DNA from: Bacteroidota bacterium
GTDB taxonomy: Bacteria > Bacteroidota > Bacteroidia > JABDFU01
DNA: 35,442 bases
Assembly: GCA_013286805.1 (NCBI GenBank)
Contig: JABDEY010000016.1
Location: 1-35,442, forward strand
Direction: 5' to 3'
Shown here piece by piece: positions 1-7,740 of this stretch (position 1 is its first letter; every line of letters starts with the position of its first letter). Under the pieces are notes generated by a model, which saw only the letters and a program-made list of their open reading frames with translations, was not told where the DNA came from and did no database searches. A program made the translations under genes and the position numbers.

Positions 1-1
1 A

Positions 2-202
2 ATTGCATCAGATGCCAAGGCAGCACCCTTGATGAGAGGAACTGCTGTACTGATGAAAAATACAGGCTTACAGCTGATGGCAAATTTTTTCAGCAATGTT
101 GGCGGGCCCAACTTCCCATTTAGAGCTTTCACTGATAAAAATAAGGCCATCGAATGGCTTATGAAACTTTGGGAAATTGGACAATTGCAGTTACTTGTTT
201 AA
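2..202 (+). CDS. C-terminal part of a STAS/SpoIIAA-like (DUF7793-type) protein, 5' end outside the window
   Basis: An open frame enters from the left edge and ends at TAA 200-202, giving the last 66 residues of a protein. The tail resembles the end of the small STAS/SEC14-like proteins common in Bacteroidota: a 'ALV..L...' type helix, then 'MANFFSNVGGPNFPFRAF' and 'DKNKAIEWLMKL', where the family usually has an 'xNFxxxxxxPxxPxxxFxDxxKALEWL' pattern. These proteins are thought to be regulatory, but their role is not well established. The gene precedes a small membrane-protein gene by 42 nt on the same strand. Only the C-terminus is visible, so the family call is by pattern memory and is moderate. 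Confidence 0.55.
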   Translation: MASDAKAAPLMRGTAVLMKNTGLQLMANFFSNVGGPNFPFRAFTDKNKAIEWLMKLWEIGQLQLLV

Positions 203-244
203 TCTTATTGAAATGGATTCTACATCAAAAGCACGAAATAAATA

Positions 245-559
245 ATGAGAATACAGCAGATTTGGGCATCAATTATCGGTTCTGCCACTTTACTGATAGG
301 AACACTTAGATTCTTTATTCCTGTCCTGAATACCAATATCCCTCTTTTAGATGGGATAATACATATAGTTACCGGCGGCTGTTTTATAACCGGAGCCTGG
401 GCTCAAAATGGTCAATACGTAAGCCGGGTAAATCGCTGGATTGGTTTTTTCTATGTCCTTTTTGGAGCCAACGGCAATAGTTATCCTCATATGATAGTAG
501 GCTTGATTTCAATTCTGATGAGCATGATACCGAATACCCCTAAAAGGGATTTAATTTAA
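245..559 (+). CDS. small hydrophobic membrane protein, unknown function
   Basis: The product is 104 residues with three likely membrane segments at about residues 8-27, 36-53 and 65-95. A short polar loop containing 'AQNGQYVSRVNRW' separates the second and third. The start ATG at 245 follows an A-rich stretch, and the frame ends at TAA 557-559. The pattern resembles the short DUF4383-like or SPW-like membrane proteins that often sit among stress genes, but I cannot name a family. It lies 42 nt after the STAS-like gene and could share its transcript. Confidence 0.6.
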   Translation: MRIQQIWASIIGSATLLIGTLRFFIPVLNTNIPLLDGIIHIVTGGCFITGAWAQNGQYVSRVNRWIGFFYVLFGANGNSYPHMIVGLISILMSMIPNTPKRDLI

Positions 560-561
560 TT

Positions 562-760
562 CCGGAAATATTTTCAAATAACAATTTACTACGGTTTAAA
601 TCTTTAATTACCTTCTCAGCAAGGTCTGATTCATTAAAAATTTCAATCGTTTATGCCTTTACAACAAACGCCTTTGAAATTGTACCGATGTAACTTTACA
701 GTCATGCTCAATCCAATAGGCCCGGCTCCGATGATGACCACGTAAATAATTGTTAACAGA
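562..760 (-). pseudogene. degenerate fragment of a FAD/NAD(P)-binding oxidoreductase
   Basis: On the minus strand, about 685-745 translates to a clean Rossmann dinucleotide-binding motif, 'VVIIGAGPIGLSM', preceded by a hydrophobic strand. The frame then runs to a stop at 643-645. Another minus-strand frame across about 562-660 reads like protein ('IEIFNESDLAEKVIKDLN') but is separated from the first by a frameshift and stop. There is no good start codon and total coding length is under 70 residues. I read this as remains of a flavoprotein gene (GAGPIGL occurs in pyridine nucleotide-disulfide-type reductases) decayed by deletion and frameshift. The two pieces may not belong to one ancestor. 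Confidence 0.4.
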
Positions 761-790
761 CTTTTCCGGAAATACTATAATGTACTATAT

Positions 791-2623
791 TTGAAAAGCT
801 TAACAGCTTCAAAAATCCGCGTTTTGAAAATTAAGACATCCATAACATTGCTGGTGGGCATAATCCTGTTAGTGCTTTTTGTAACACTTATATTTTCATT
901 GGTTTCAATTAATCGCTTGCAGAATAACCTGAAAGTTCAGGTCCATACTAATACGGTAATTTTCGAATTGAAGGATAACCTTACATTTTTATTGGATGCC
1001 GAAACTGGTGCGCGCGGCTTTGTCATTACATCTGATACGAGTTATTTGCATCCCTATTATCTGGCGCTTCCAAAAATTGCCGTTAATACAAATCAATTAA
1101 GGGAGCTTACTCAGGACAATCCAATCCAGCAAAAGAATCAGGACACACTTGAAAAGTTAATACGTCAGAAACTTGCCCGGCTTGCAACGGGCATTTTATT
1201 AAAAAAACAAGCCGATGAAAAAGCAAAACCAGTTATACATTCCTCACATGAAGGGAATAGTATAATGGAAAAAATAAGAGTTTTAAACAATTCCATGCAG
1301 GCAGAAGAAGTAGCACTTGATGAAAAAAGAACGTCAAACACAAAACAAAGCGTTGAAAATACGCAAACACTTTTTATAGTTGAAGGATTGTTTTCAATAC
1401 TTACAACTGTATTCCTGGCATTCATGATTTTCAGAGAGCTTGCCAGACGGAAACAAACCGAAAAGGAATTGGCAAATTCCAGTGAACGATTTTTAAAAAT
1501 ATTTGCTGAAAACCCGATTGCAATGTCCTTGTCGGAAATTGGAACCAGTAAAATCCGTTATGCAAATGAGCGTTATTATAAATACTTTGGATACAGTGAG
1601 GAAGAGGTTATTGGTCATACTTCCCATGAATTAAAACTTACTTCGCCTGAAGAAGACGCAAGATTGGCTCCTATTTTACTTGGTTATCTCAGTGAAAGAC
1701 GGTCTATTGCCGAATTGCAAAAATTATCGAAGGAGGAAACTGCACAACTACTTACGGGGTTAAAAAAAGCAATGGGTGATAAAGGATTAGATGTTTTATA
1801 CACCCGGAAAAACGGGGAAACCTTTAATGCGCTGCTTTCTTACGACCTGATAGAATTAGATGGAAAAAAATATGCAGTGACCTCCTATATGGACATCAGT
1901 GAACAAAAGGAGGCAGAGAATAAAATAATAGCCTATTCAACAGAGCTGGAAAGGAAAAACAAAGAAATAGAGCAATTCGCTTATGTTGCATCACATGATT
2001 TGCAGGAGCCACTCAGAAGCATTACTAATTTTTCGACATTGTTGACAGAAAAACTGGAGCTGTACCCTGATAACGAAACGCGTGAATACGTTGGTTACCT
2101 CAATGGGGGGGCAAAGCGCATGTCCAGTATTATTTTTGACTTGCTTGAGTATTCAAGAATAGGCAACACTGCGAGCAAAGTACCGATTGATACAGATAAA
2201 CTGTTAAAAGAAATTTTAATTGATATGTCGGCAGGCATTAAAGAAAGTGGAACAGAAATTCACGTTCAAAAATTACCTGTTGTCCAGGGTTACACTTACC
2301 TGAAATCTGTTTTTCAGAATCTTATCAGTAATGCAATCAAATTTAAAGATAAAGAAAGGCAGCCTGTTGTAACTATTTCAGCAAAGGATAATGGAAAAGA
2401 GTTTCAGTTCTCAGTACAAGACAATGGCATTGGAATCGAAGAAATATATTATGAACGGATCTTCCTTATTTTCCAGCGACTGCATACCCGGGCAGAATAT
2501 GAAGGTACAGGAATAGGACTTGCGCATTGTAAAAAAATAATTGAACTTCATGGAGGAAAGATATGGGTTGAATCAGACATTGGAAAAGGAAGCACATTTT
2601 ATTTTACATTACCAAAAACCTGA
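791..2623 (+). CDS. CHASE3-PAS sensor histidine kinase
   Basis: This is a membrane sensor kinase of 610 residues. TM1 is at about 17-40 and TM2 at about 192-214. They flank a periplasmic CHASE3-type helical domain carrying the typical 'LLDAETGARGFVIT' motif. A cytoplasmic PAS domain (about 228-370) is followed by HisKA with H402 in '[10 protein letters not shown]'. The HATPase domain has its N box at N514 ('LISNAIKFK'), then 'DNGIGI' and 'GTGIGLAHCKKI'. The only plausible start is TTG 791; the nearby ATG at 780 is in another frame and stops at once. Two receivers follow 12 nt and about 8 nt downstream and are the likely phospho-acceptors in an operon. No DNA-binding output is encoded in this cluster. 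Confidence 0.93.
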   Translation: MKSLTASKIRVLKIKTSITLLVGIILLVLFVTLIFSLVSINRLQNNLKVQVHTNTVIFELKDNLTFLLDAETGARGFVITSDTSYLHPYYLALPKIAVNTNQLRELTQDNPIQQKNQDTLEKLIRQKLARLATGILLKKQADEKAKPVIHSSHEGNSIMEKIRVLNNSMQAEEVALDEKRTSNTKQSVENTQTLFIVEGLFSILTTVFLAFMIFRELARRKQTEKELANSSERFLKIFAENPIAMSLSEIGTSKIRYANERYYKYFGYSEEEVIGHTSHELKLTSPEEDARLAPILLGYLSERRSIAELQKLSKEETAQLLTGLKKAMGDKGLDVLYTRKNGETFNALLSYDLIELDGKKYAVTSYMDISEQKEAENKIIAYSTELERKNKEIEQFAYVASHDLQEPLRSITNFSTLLTEKLELYPDNETREYVGYLNGGAKRMSSIIFDLLEYSRIGNTASKVPIDTDKLLKEILIDMSAGIKESGTEIHVQKLPVVQGYTYLKSVFQNLISNAIKFKDKERQPVVTISAKDNGKEFQFSVQDNGIGIEEIYYERIFLIFQRLHTRAEYEGTGIGLAHCKKIIELHGGKIWVESDIGKGSTFYFTLPKT

Positions 2624-2635
2624 AATAAACGGTCT

Positions 2636-3043
2636 ATGAAAAAAAAATTGAACTGTATTTTATTGGTTGACGACAGCACGGATGATAATACCTATCATCA
2701 GATTATTCTTAAAAAAATGGATGTTGTTAACCGGATTGACGTTGTGGTAAATGGTTTGGAAGCATTGGCTTATCTTAAAAGCGGACATCATAGTCCTCCG
2801 GAATTGATTTTCTTGGATATCAATATGCCTAAGATGAACGGATGGGAGTTTTTGGAGCAATACAAAAAGTTAGACGCCCGGCAAAAAGCGAGAGTTGTAA
2901 TTATGATTTTAACCACTTCTGCAAATCCGGATGATATAAAAAAGGCCAAAGAAATTGAAGAAGTAACTGGCATTGAAACAAAGCCTTTAACTGAAAAAAT
3001 AATGACAGAAATTCTAAACCAGCATTTTCAGGATTATCTGTAA
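2636..3043 (+). CDS. single-domain response regulator (receiver only)
   Basis: The 135-residue protein is a complete CheY-like receiver with no output domain. The acidic pair is D12/D13, the phospho-acceptor D61 lies in 'FLDINMPKMNG', the conserved Thr is in 'ILTTSA', and K116 is in 'ETKPL'. It resembles the Rcp1-type receivers that Bacteroidota place right after kinases. It starts 12 nt after the CHASE3 kinase, so co-transcription and phosphorylation by that kinase are likely. It probably acts as a phosphate shuttle or by protein-protein interaction. Confidence 0.92.
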   Translation: MKKKLNCILLVDDSTDDNTYHQIILKKMDVVNRIDVVVNGLEALAYLKSGHHSPPELIFLDINMPKMNGWEFLEQYKKLDARQKARVVIMILTTSANPDDIKKAKEIEEVTGIETKPLTEKIMTEILNQHFQDYL

Positions 3044-3051
3044 AAATTTTG

Positions 3052-3441
3052 ATGGAAATAGAAATCAGTATCCTGTTAATTGAAGATATACTGGAAGACA
3101 GCCGCTTTGCTGAAATTCAGTTTAAAAATATATTTGGCAATAAGCATACTGTGCAAGTAGTTGATTATTTTTCGAAGGCCATACAATTGTTGCAAAAAAA
3201 GTCTTTTGACATAATCATTCTTGACCTTTCACTCCCGGATGGCAAGGGTTTGGCTAATTTTAAACACATTCTGAAGCCCTATAACATTCCCGTTATAATT
3301 TATACCGGCCTTGATAATGAATTAGTAAAAAACGAGGCCCTTCAGTATGGCGCAATGGATTATTTAATAAAGGGCAAAACGACCAATAACACTTTAAAAG
3401 TAAGCATCCTCAACAGTATAATGCAGTTTTCACCTACTTAA
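3052..3441 (+). CDS. single-domain response regulator (receiver only)
   Basis: The receiver has 129 residues from ATG 3052; a TTG one codon upstream is possible but less likely. The acidic pocket is E11/D12, the phospho-acceptor D58 lies in 'IILDLSLPDGKGL', then 'YTGLD' and K107 in 'DYLIKGK'. The 'DLSLPD...TGLD...LIKGK' pattern closely matches the N-terminal receiver of the hybrid kinase at 12541, so these two are paralogous receivers, one free and one fused. It lies 8 nt after the preceding receiver, as third gene of the operon. Its 3' end overlaps the convergent oxidoreductase gene by 8 nt. Confidence 0.9.
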   Translation: MEIEISILLIEDILEDSRFAEIQFKNIFGNKHTVQVVDYFSKAIQLLQKKSFDIIILDLSLPDGKGLANFKHILKPYNIPVIIYTGLDNELVKNEALQYGAMDYLIKGKTTNNTLKVSILNSIMQFSPT

Positions 3442-4552
3442 GCGTTGGTTCCTGTTCCCTGGGTGCCAGGCTCTGATTCAAAGTTGGATAATCAATATAC
3501 CCCTTATCTCCCCCGGAATAATATGTATTTCTGTCAGGCTTGTTCAGAGAAGCATGGAGCTCAAATCGCTTAACCAAATCCGGATTAGCAAGAGCCAGAC
3601 TGGCAAATGAAACCAATTGCGCTTTACCATTTTCGATTAATTTTTCAGCAGTATCCCGGGTATAGCCTCCATTTGCAATAACTGTTTTATCAAATAAACT
3701 GCCGTAGGTTCCGATTACATCGGATGGCCAGTCAGGAAATTCAGTCAAAGGGAAAAGGGGGCCCATTAAATGCAGATAGGCAAGCGGCATTTTATTCAGC
3801 TCCTTAATCAGGTAGGTGAAAAGGGCCTTTGGATCGGAATCAATCATTCCATTGAACGGAATAGAAGGAGACAGTTTAATACCGGCTTTTCCGGGACCCC
3901 ATACAGTTATCAGGACCTGCATGATCTCTAAAACAAAACGGGACCTGTTTTCTATGCTTCCTCCATATTTATCCCTTCTTTTATTCACCCCATCCACTAA
4001 AAACTGGTTCGGTAAATAGCCAAAGGCTCCATGTAATTCCACACCGTCGAAGCCGGCATGCTTTGCATTTTCTGCAGCAGTTCCGTATTGTTTAACCACA
4101 TCTTTAACCTCTTTGGTTTCAAGCGCTCTCGGCAGTTCATAAGCCTGCATTCCGGAAGGTGTAGGTATTTTATGTTCCTCAATCCGTACAGCAGAGGCAC
4201 TAACCGGCAAGTCACCATTTTGTTGTAAAGAGGAATGGGAGCTTCTTCCTGTATGCCACAATTGCAGAAATATTTTGCCGCCCTTTTTGTGAACTGCCTC
4301 GGTCACCATTTTCCAGGACTCTGTTTGCTGCTCTGTATAAATACCTGGTGTATTCGCACTGCCGATCGCTTGTCTTGAAATATTCACGCCTTCAGTGATA
4401 ATTAAACCCATCCCAGCCCTTTGTTCGTAATAGGTTATCATGGACTTGGTCACCAGCCCCTCTGTCGTTGCTCTGTTTCTTGTCATAGGTGCCATTACTA
4501 CCCTGTTAGCCAATCCGACCGAACCCACTTTTGTTTTTTCAAGAAGTTTCAT
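3434..4552 (-). CDS. Old Yellow Enzyme family oxidoreductase (alkene reductase-like), divergent active site
   Basis: The 372-residue TIM barrel has clear OYE family features: 'NRVVMAPMTRNRA' with T24, 'GLIITEGVNIS', 'IFLQLWHTGR', 'GFDGVELHGAFGYLPNQFL', 'YGGSIENRSRF', 'VIANGGYT' and 'ANPDLVKR'. In characterised members FMN is the cofactor and NAD(P)H reduces activated alkenes or nitro compounds. H174 and the proton-donor tyrosine Y179 are kept. However, the second substrate-binding position (N/H in HxxN or HxxH) is F177, the FMN-phosphate 'GR' is A317-S318, and the usual flavin-contacting Arg in 'RLSP' is K226. Substrate range or flavin affinity may therefore differ. It follows the lipoprotein gene by 19 nt on the same strand. 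Confidence 0.9.
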   Translation of the reverse strand: MKLLEKTKVGSVGLANRVVMAPMTRNRATTEGLVTKSMITYYEQRAGMGLIITEGVNISRQAIGSANTPGIYTEQQTESWKMVTEAVHKKGGKIFLQLWHTGRSSHSSLQQNGDLPVSASAVRIEEHKIPTPSGMQAYELPRALETKEVKDVVKQYGTAAENAKHAGFDGVELHGAFGYLPNQFLVDGVNKRRDKYGGSIENRSRFVLEIMQVLITVWGPGKAGIKLSPSIPFNGMIDSDPKALFTYLIKELNKMPLAYLHLMGPLFPLTEFPDWPSDVIGTYGSLFDKTVIANGGYTRDTAEKLIENGKAQLVSFASLALANPDLVKRFELHASLNKPDRNTYYSGGDKGYIDYPTLNQSLAPREQEPTLK

Positions 4553-4571
4553 ATTTACAAATGTAGGAAGA

Positions 4572-5441
4572 CTATGACTCCGCAGTAATAATCAGGTATT
4601 TGGACGCGCCCCAGAATTTATCGGGATCAAGAATGACAAGTTTACTGACAGTGCCGGCTGTTTCAACCAGCTTGTATGAATTACCAGGGTGAACAGTCAG
4701 GATTTTGATTCGCTTCCCGGAGAGCGGAATTTCTGTTGTTTGAACAATGTCAATTTTGGTGAACTGATTTTCATCAAACGATTTACTCAAGCCGGATACT
4801 TTACCAATCCCTATAAATCCCCCCTCTTTTGTAATAAGTCCCTTCTTTGCAAGGTCTTTTGCAGATCCGATGATATAATGGCCGGTATTTAACTTCTGAG
4901 TTTTCAAATCAGCTTCCTGTTTTTCTTCAGTATATTTTATTTTAAGTTCAGAAAAATCAATATTTAGGTCTGCCAGCTTGGTTTTCAGATCAGTAACTTC
5001 AGATTCGCTCTTTGTCAGTTCATTGGTAAGATTTGTACATGCTGTTTCGAGGTCATCCGCTTTTAGATTAGCTGCCTTTAATTTCTGCCCCAGGGTAATT
5101 GCTTTTTGTCTGTTTTTCCCAAGCAGGTCATAAATTGTTTGTATGTCACTAATAATCTGGTCTTTGTCGGACTTCTTTAACTCAGCAGTTCCCGATCCCG
5201 GCATTATTATTTTTTCCTTTTCTTTAATTGCATCCAGATTTTGCTGAATTTCATTGAAGGATTTAATAAATGCAGCCATTGCTGCTTCCTTACTGGTTAG
5301 AAGAGTATCTTTTTCCTTCAGTTCTTTAGCCAGACCGGAATTAACACTCGCTAAGCTGTCAGCTAAAGAAGTGCGTTTCGATGTTTCGGGATTACAGGCA
5401 AATAAGGCAGAAAATCCAATTACTATTAAGTACTTTTTCAT
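4572..5441 (-). CDS. coiled-coil lipoprotein (collagen-binding adhesin Cbp1-like, tentative)
   Basis: The 289-residue protein has a lipoprotein signal ('LIVIGFSALFAC', Cys16) and a long charged heptad region at about 25-185. A compact C-terminal domain (about 190-289) contains 'IGSAKDLAKKGLITKEGG' and ends in 'FWGASKYLIITAE'. This combination matches a Bacteroidota family that I recall being annotated as Cbp1-type collagen-binding glycoprotein adhesin, but the name rests on memory and no binding function is shown here. It is expected on the outer membrane or in the periplasm. The oxidoreductase gene lies 19 nt downstream. The region upstream holds a near-consensus -7 box, TACTTTCG (5475-5482, minus strand). 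Confidence 0.75.
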   Translation of the reverse strand: MKKYLIVIGFSALFACNPETSKRTSLADSLASVNSGLAKELKEKDTLLTSKEAAMAAFIKSFNEIQQNLDAIKEKEKIIMPGSGTAELKKSDKDQIISDIQTIYDLLGKNRQKAITLGQKLKAANLKADDLETACTNLTNELTKSESEVTDLKTKLADLNIDFSELKIKYTEEKQEADLKTQKLNTGHYIIGSAKDLAKKGLITKEGGFIGIGKVSGLSKSFDENQFTKIDIVQTTEIPLSGKRIKILTVHPGNSYKLVETAGTVSKLVILDPDKFWGASKYLIITAES

Positions 5442-5598
5442 AGTTGTTTTTTTTTAATGGTTTAATTTTTTTCCCGAAAGTAGTGGCAATACATATCCTA
5501 TTAACTGAATTTAGGTGAAGAGGAAGATAGTGTAGCTGTTTACGGTATTTTTAAAGCCGCAAACGGATTAGGGTTGATTTCAGAAGACCACATAACTC

Positions 5599-5612
5599 AC
5601 ATAAACTTATGT
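5599..5612. promoter_or_regulatory. 14-bp palindrome, possible operator
   Basis: ACATAA-AC-TTATGT is a perfect inverted repeat with a 2-bp centre in the divergent intergenic region. It has the size of a dimeric repressor site. No regulator can be assigned, and short A+T-rich palindromes also occur by chance. Confidence 0.25.
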
Positions 5613-5717
5613 AGCGTTGAACTACAAAAATCTCTGTTACATCGAATAATTTCTCCTGTCCTGTTCTTTGACCATTAAATTTGGCCTTAGTTCTTTAAAT
5701 AAATCTCATGGTTTGCC

Positions 5718-5734
5718 CCCTCATTTCCTGAGGG
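5718..5734. other. small perfect hairpin
   Basis: CCCTCA-TTTCC-TGAGGG forms a 6-bp stem with a 5-nt loop, ending 5 nt before the larger hairpin element at 5740-5769. The tandem arrangement suggests a structured RNA or leader. There is no T-run directly after it. Confidence 0.35.
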
Positions 5735-5776
5735 TATAGAAGGTCTCACGTTTAAATACGTGGGGCCTTTGTCTAT
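5735..5776 (+). repeat. hairpin element, copy 1
   Basis: The arms 5740-5751 and 5758-5769 pair over 12 positions (two are G-U as RNA) around the loop TTAAAT. The sequence begins TATAGAAG and ends in a CTAT-type flank. It shares the flanks, the loop-side ATACGT and the stem position with the element at 24323-24365, with compensating stem differences. It sits about 90 nt upstream of the MDR gene. It could be a leader structure, the terminator of an unseen small RNA, or a dispersed repeat. Confidence 0.45.
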
Positions 5777-5865
5777 ATATGAGAACTAATTATTTAACAT
5801 CAGATGATACAGACTCTTTGGCACGCTATTTACAATCAATATAAACGCTAAAAACCTTTAACACC

Positions 5866-6909
5866 ATGGAAAAAACAAGTTCAGATACGCTGATGGAACC
5901 AGAGCTAATGCCTGCTTTGAAGGAACAAAGGCAGAAAAAAAATACCCCATTTGGAATGATGAAAGCAATCCGGATTCATGAATACGGGGGCCTTGAGAAA
6001 TTAATTTATGAAGATGTTCGCATACCTGACATAGGGCCTGATGAGGTACTTATAAAAGTAAATGCTTCGGGAATAAACCCAATTGACTGGAAGGTCCGGG
6101 AGGGGCAGTTAAAGGAGATGGTTACACATAAATTTCCGCTGATACCTGGTTGGGATGTAGAAGGAATAATAGCTGATTATGGTGTTTTAGTTACCCGTTT
6201 CGCTAAAAATGATGCAGTATTTGCAAGCCTGGATATTTCCCGCAATGGAAGTTATGCTGAGTATGTAGTGGTGAAATCAAAAGATGTGGCGTTTGCCCCC
6301 GGTATTCTCCCACAATCTGCAGCCGGAGTGGCCCTGGCAGCGCAAACTGCCTGGATGGGACTTTTTGAGGAAGGCAGATTAAAACCAAATCAACGCATAC
6401 TGATACGGGGTGCATCCGGGGGAGTAGGAACCTTTGCAGTACAGTTGGCTAAAATTGCGGGAGCATATGTAATAGGAAGCACTTCTGAGGTAAATATCGA
6501 ACTGGTGAAATCATTAGGCGCGGATGAGGTCCTTGATTATAAGAAAGATGATTTTAGCAAACTGAGAAATTTGGACATGATTTTTGATACGGTAGGAGGC
6601 GAGACCCAGACGCACCTCTGGCAACTGCTGAATAGAGGGGGAATGTTGATTTCAACCGTTGGAATAAGTGGAAATGAAGCCTCCGGATATGGTGTTACCG
6701 GAAAAGCATTTAAGATGATTCCCAGTGGAGCACGATTGCAGGATATTGCAGGATTGATTGACAGGGGCGCGTTACGGGTAATTATTGAGAAAATATTTCC
6801 TTTTTCAGAAGCAGGGAAAGCTCAGAAACTGAGTCAATCAGGTAAAACCCGGGGGAAAATTATTCTCGAGGTACAAAAGCGACAGGCAAATGACAGGAAG
6901 AAGCACTAA
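5866..6909 (+). CDS. zinc-free MDR-family NAD(P)-dependent oxidoreductase (quinone oxidoreductase-like)
   Basis: The protein has 347 residues. A GroES-like domain starts at 'MKAIRIHEYGG' (about residue 32) with 'GINPIDWKVREG' and 'PGWDVEGII'. A Rossmann domain follows with 'RGASGGVGTFAVQLAK' and 'SLGADEVLDYK'. The Cys ligands of zinc alcohol dehydrogenases are absent, placing it with quinone-oxidoreductase-like, probably NADPH-using enzymes. The first about 30 residues are a charged extension not typical of the family. The true start may be the internal ATG pair at 5956/5959, although ATG 5866 is well placed. It overlaps the next small ORF by 20 nt. Confidence 0.9.
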   Translation: MEKTSSDTLMEPELMPALKEQRQKKNTPFGMMKAIRIHEYGGLEKLIYEDVRIPDIGPDEVLIKVNASGINPIDWKVREGQLKEMVTHKFPLIPGWDVEGIIADYGVLVTRFAKNDAVFASLDISRNGSYAEYVVVKSKDVAFAPGILPQSAAGVALAAQTAWMGLFEEGRLKPNQRILIRGASGGVGTFAVQLAKIAGAYVIGSTSEVNIELVKSLGADEVLDYKKDDFSKLRNLDMIFDTVGGETQTHLWQLLNRGGMLISTVGISGNEASGYGVTGKAFKMIPSGARLQDIAGLIDRGALRVIIEKIFPFSEAGKAQKLSQSGKTRGKIILEVQKRQANDRKKH

Positions 6910-7132
6910 AACAGTTAAAGTCAAAATGATCAGTGCCGAAACCAATGTAAAATCAAAGGTTGAACCACACATTGAATTCGAGAATTTAGGACTGAATTTT
7001 ATGGATGAAACTTGGGATAGTATAATTGTTCAGCTGGAATCAGTCCACAAGACACAAAGCGGTCATATGTATTCTCCTGAAAACTGGACATCTGAATGGT
7101 GGAGACACAATGGGAATGAAGTTAAAGCGTGA
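6890..7132 (+). CDS. small hypothetical protein overlapping the MDR gene
   Basis: The 80-residue frame starts at ATG 6890 inside the last codons of the MDR gene and ends at TGA 7130-7132, overlapping the next gene's start at 7110. The sequence is polar and ends in an aromatic-rich stretch, 'ENWTSEWWRHNGNEVKA'. I recognise no family. The double overlap (20 nt upstream, 23 nt downstream) fits a translationally coupled small gene, which is the main argument that it is real. Confidence 0.5.
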   Translation: MTGRSTKTVKVKMISAETNVKSKVEPHIEFENLGLNFMDETWDSIIVQLESVHKTQSGHMYSPENWTSEWWRHNGNEVKA

Positions 7133-7682
7133 CTATAAAATTGAATCGGCACCGATAAAAAGCAGTGTCAATCAAATTGTTGGCATCCTGCATGGGTTGA
7201 TTTATATCCAAACCTGCCGTTTGGAAGGGTATAAGGAGTTACAGGAACGATTCAAGACATCTTCCGAATACAATAATCTCTTTTCCGAAGCCAGATCACT
7301 CAGTTATATTTGCAGGGAGTATCTCAGGAAATTAATAACAATTTATGGCCACGAGTCATCCAATGAAAGGATCCTTTACGGGCTGTTTTCACTTTCTGCA
7401 GTGGAAATAAATACAGATCGTTCAGGTGGTAATTATGAGATTATTTTTGAACGATTCGGGCAAGGAGAGCTGGATGTTCAAAACGCTTACGCGAAAGCAT
7501 TGGGAATAACCTCCATTCCCCCTTTTATGTCGGAAATTTTGATTCTGCAAAAGTATAAACTGCGTGAACAATATTATCGTATCCGAAAATTAAGCCGGCC
7601 GGTTTCTGATAAACGAAACCCTGTTTCTAAGCATTTACCTATGGGCATTTCACCTGACTTATTTCCCGGACTAACTGTGTAA
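7110..7682 (+). CDS. DUF2383 / PA2169-like four-helix protein
   Basis: From ATG 7110 the product is 190 residues; GGAG five bases upstream supports this start over a longer upstream frame. The layout resembles the PA2169/DUF2383 family: an N-terminal helix ending 'CRLEGYKELQERF', a helix containing 'LFSEARSLSYICREYLRKL', and a later 'FGQGELDVQNAYAKAL' followed by a 'LILQKYKLREQYYRIRKL' helix. In that family the equivalents are 'DRIEGY', 'ERGED.A..AY..AL' and a final heptad helix. Members are ferritin-like bundles, often in stress gene sets, with no firm function. The C-terminal about 35 residues are Pro/Arg-rich and extra. The match is from memory. Confidence 0.65.
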   Translation: MGMKLKRDYKIESAPIKSSVNQIVGILHGLIYIQTCRLEGYKELQERFKTSSEYNNLFSEARSLSYICREYLRKLITIYGHESSNERILYGLFSLSAVEINTDRSGGNYEIIFERFGQGELDVQNAYAKALGITSIPPFMSEILILQKYKLREQYYRIRKLSRPVSDKRNPVSKHLPMGISPDLFPGLTV

Positions 7683-7740
7683 AGCTCCGCTACACCGAAT
7701 AAACCTGCCGCTCTTATTTTTTGCCTATTAGTTTTGGTGA

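Larger units (their letters stand above)
5442..5865. other. 424-nt divergent intergenic region with palindromes and hairpins
   Basis: No convincing coding frame was seen. It separates the minus-strand lipoprotein gene from the plus-strand MDR gene. It contains a 14-bp palindrome (5599-5612), a small perfect hairpin (5718-5734) and a second, larger hairpin (5735-5776) that has a related copy at 24323-24365. No plus-strand gene ends within 2 kb upstream of these hairpins. They may therefore belong to an untranslated leader or a small RNA rather than terminate an upstream mRNA. Confidence 0.5.

Noticed and set aside
4558-4565. TACATTTG (minus strand) as a promoter for the Old Yellow Enzyme gene
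   Set aside because: It matches the -7 consensus but lies only 5 nt before the start codon, in a 19-nt gap inside a probable operon, and lacks a -33 element.
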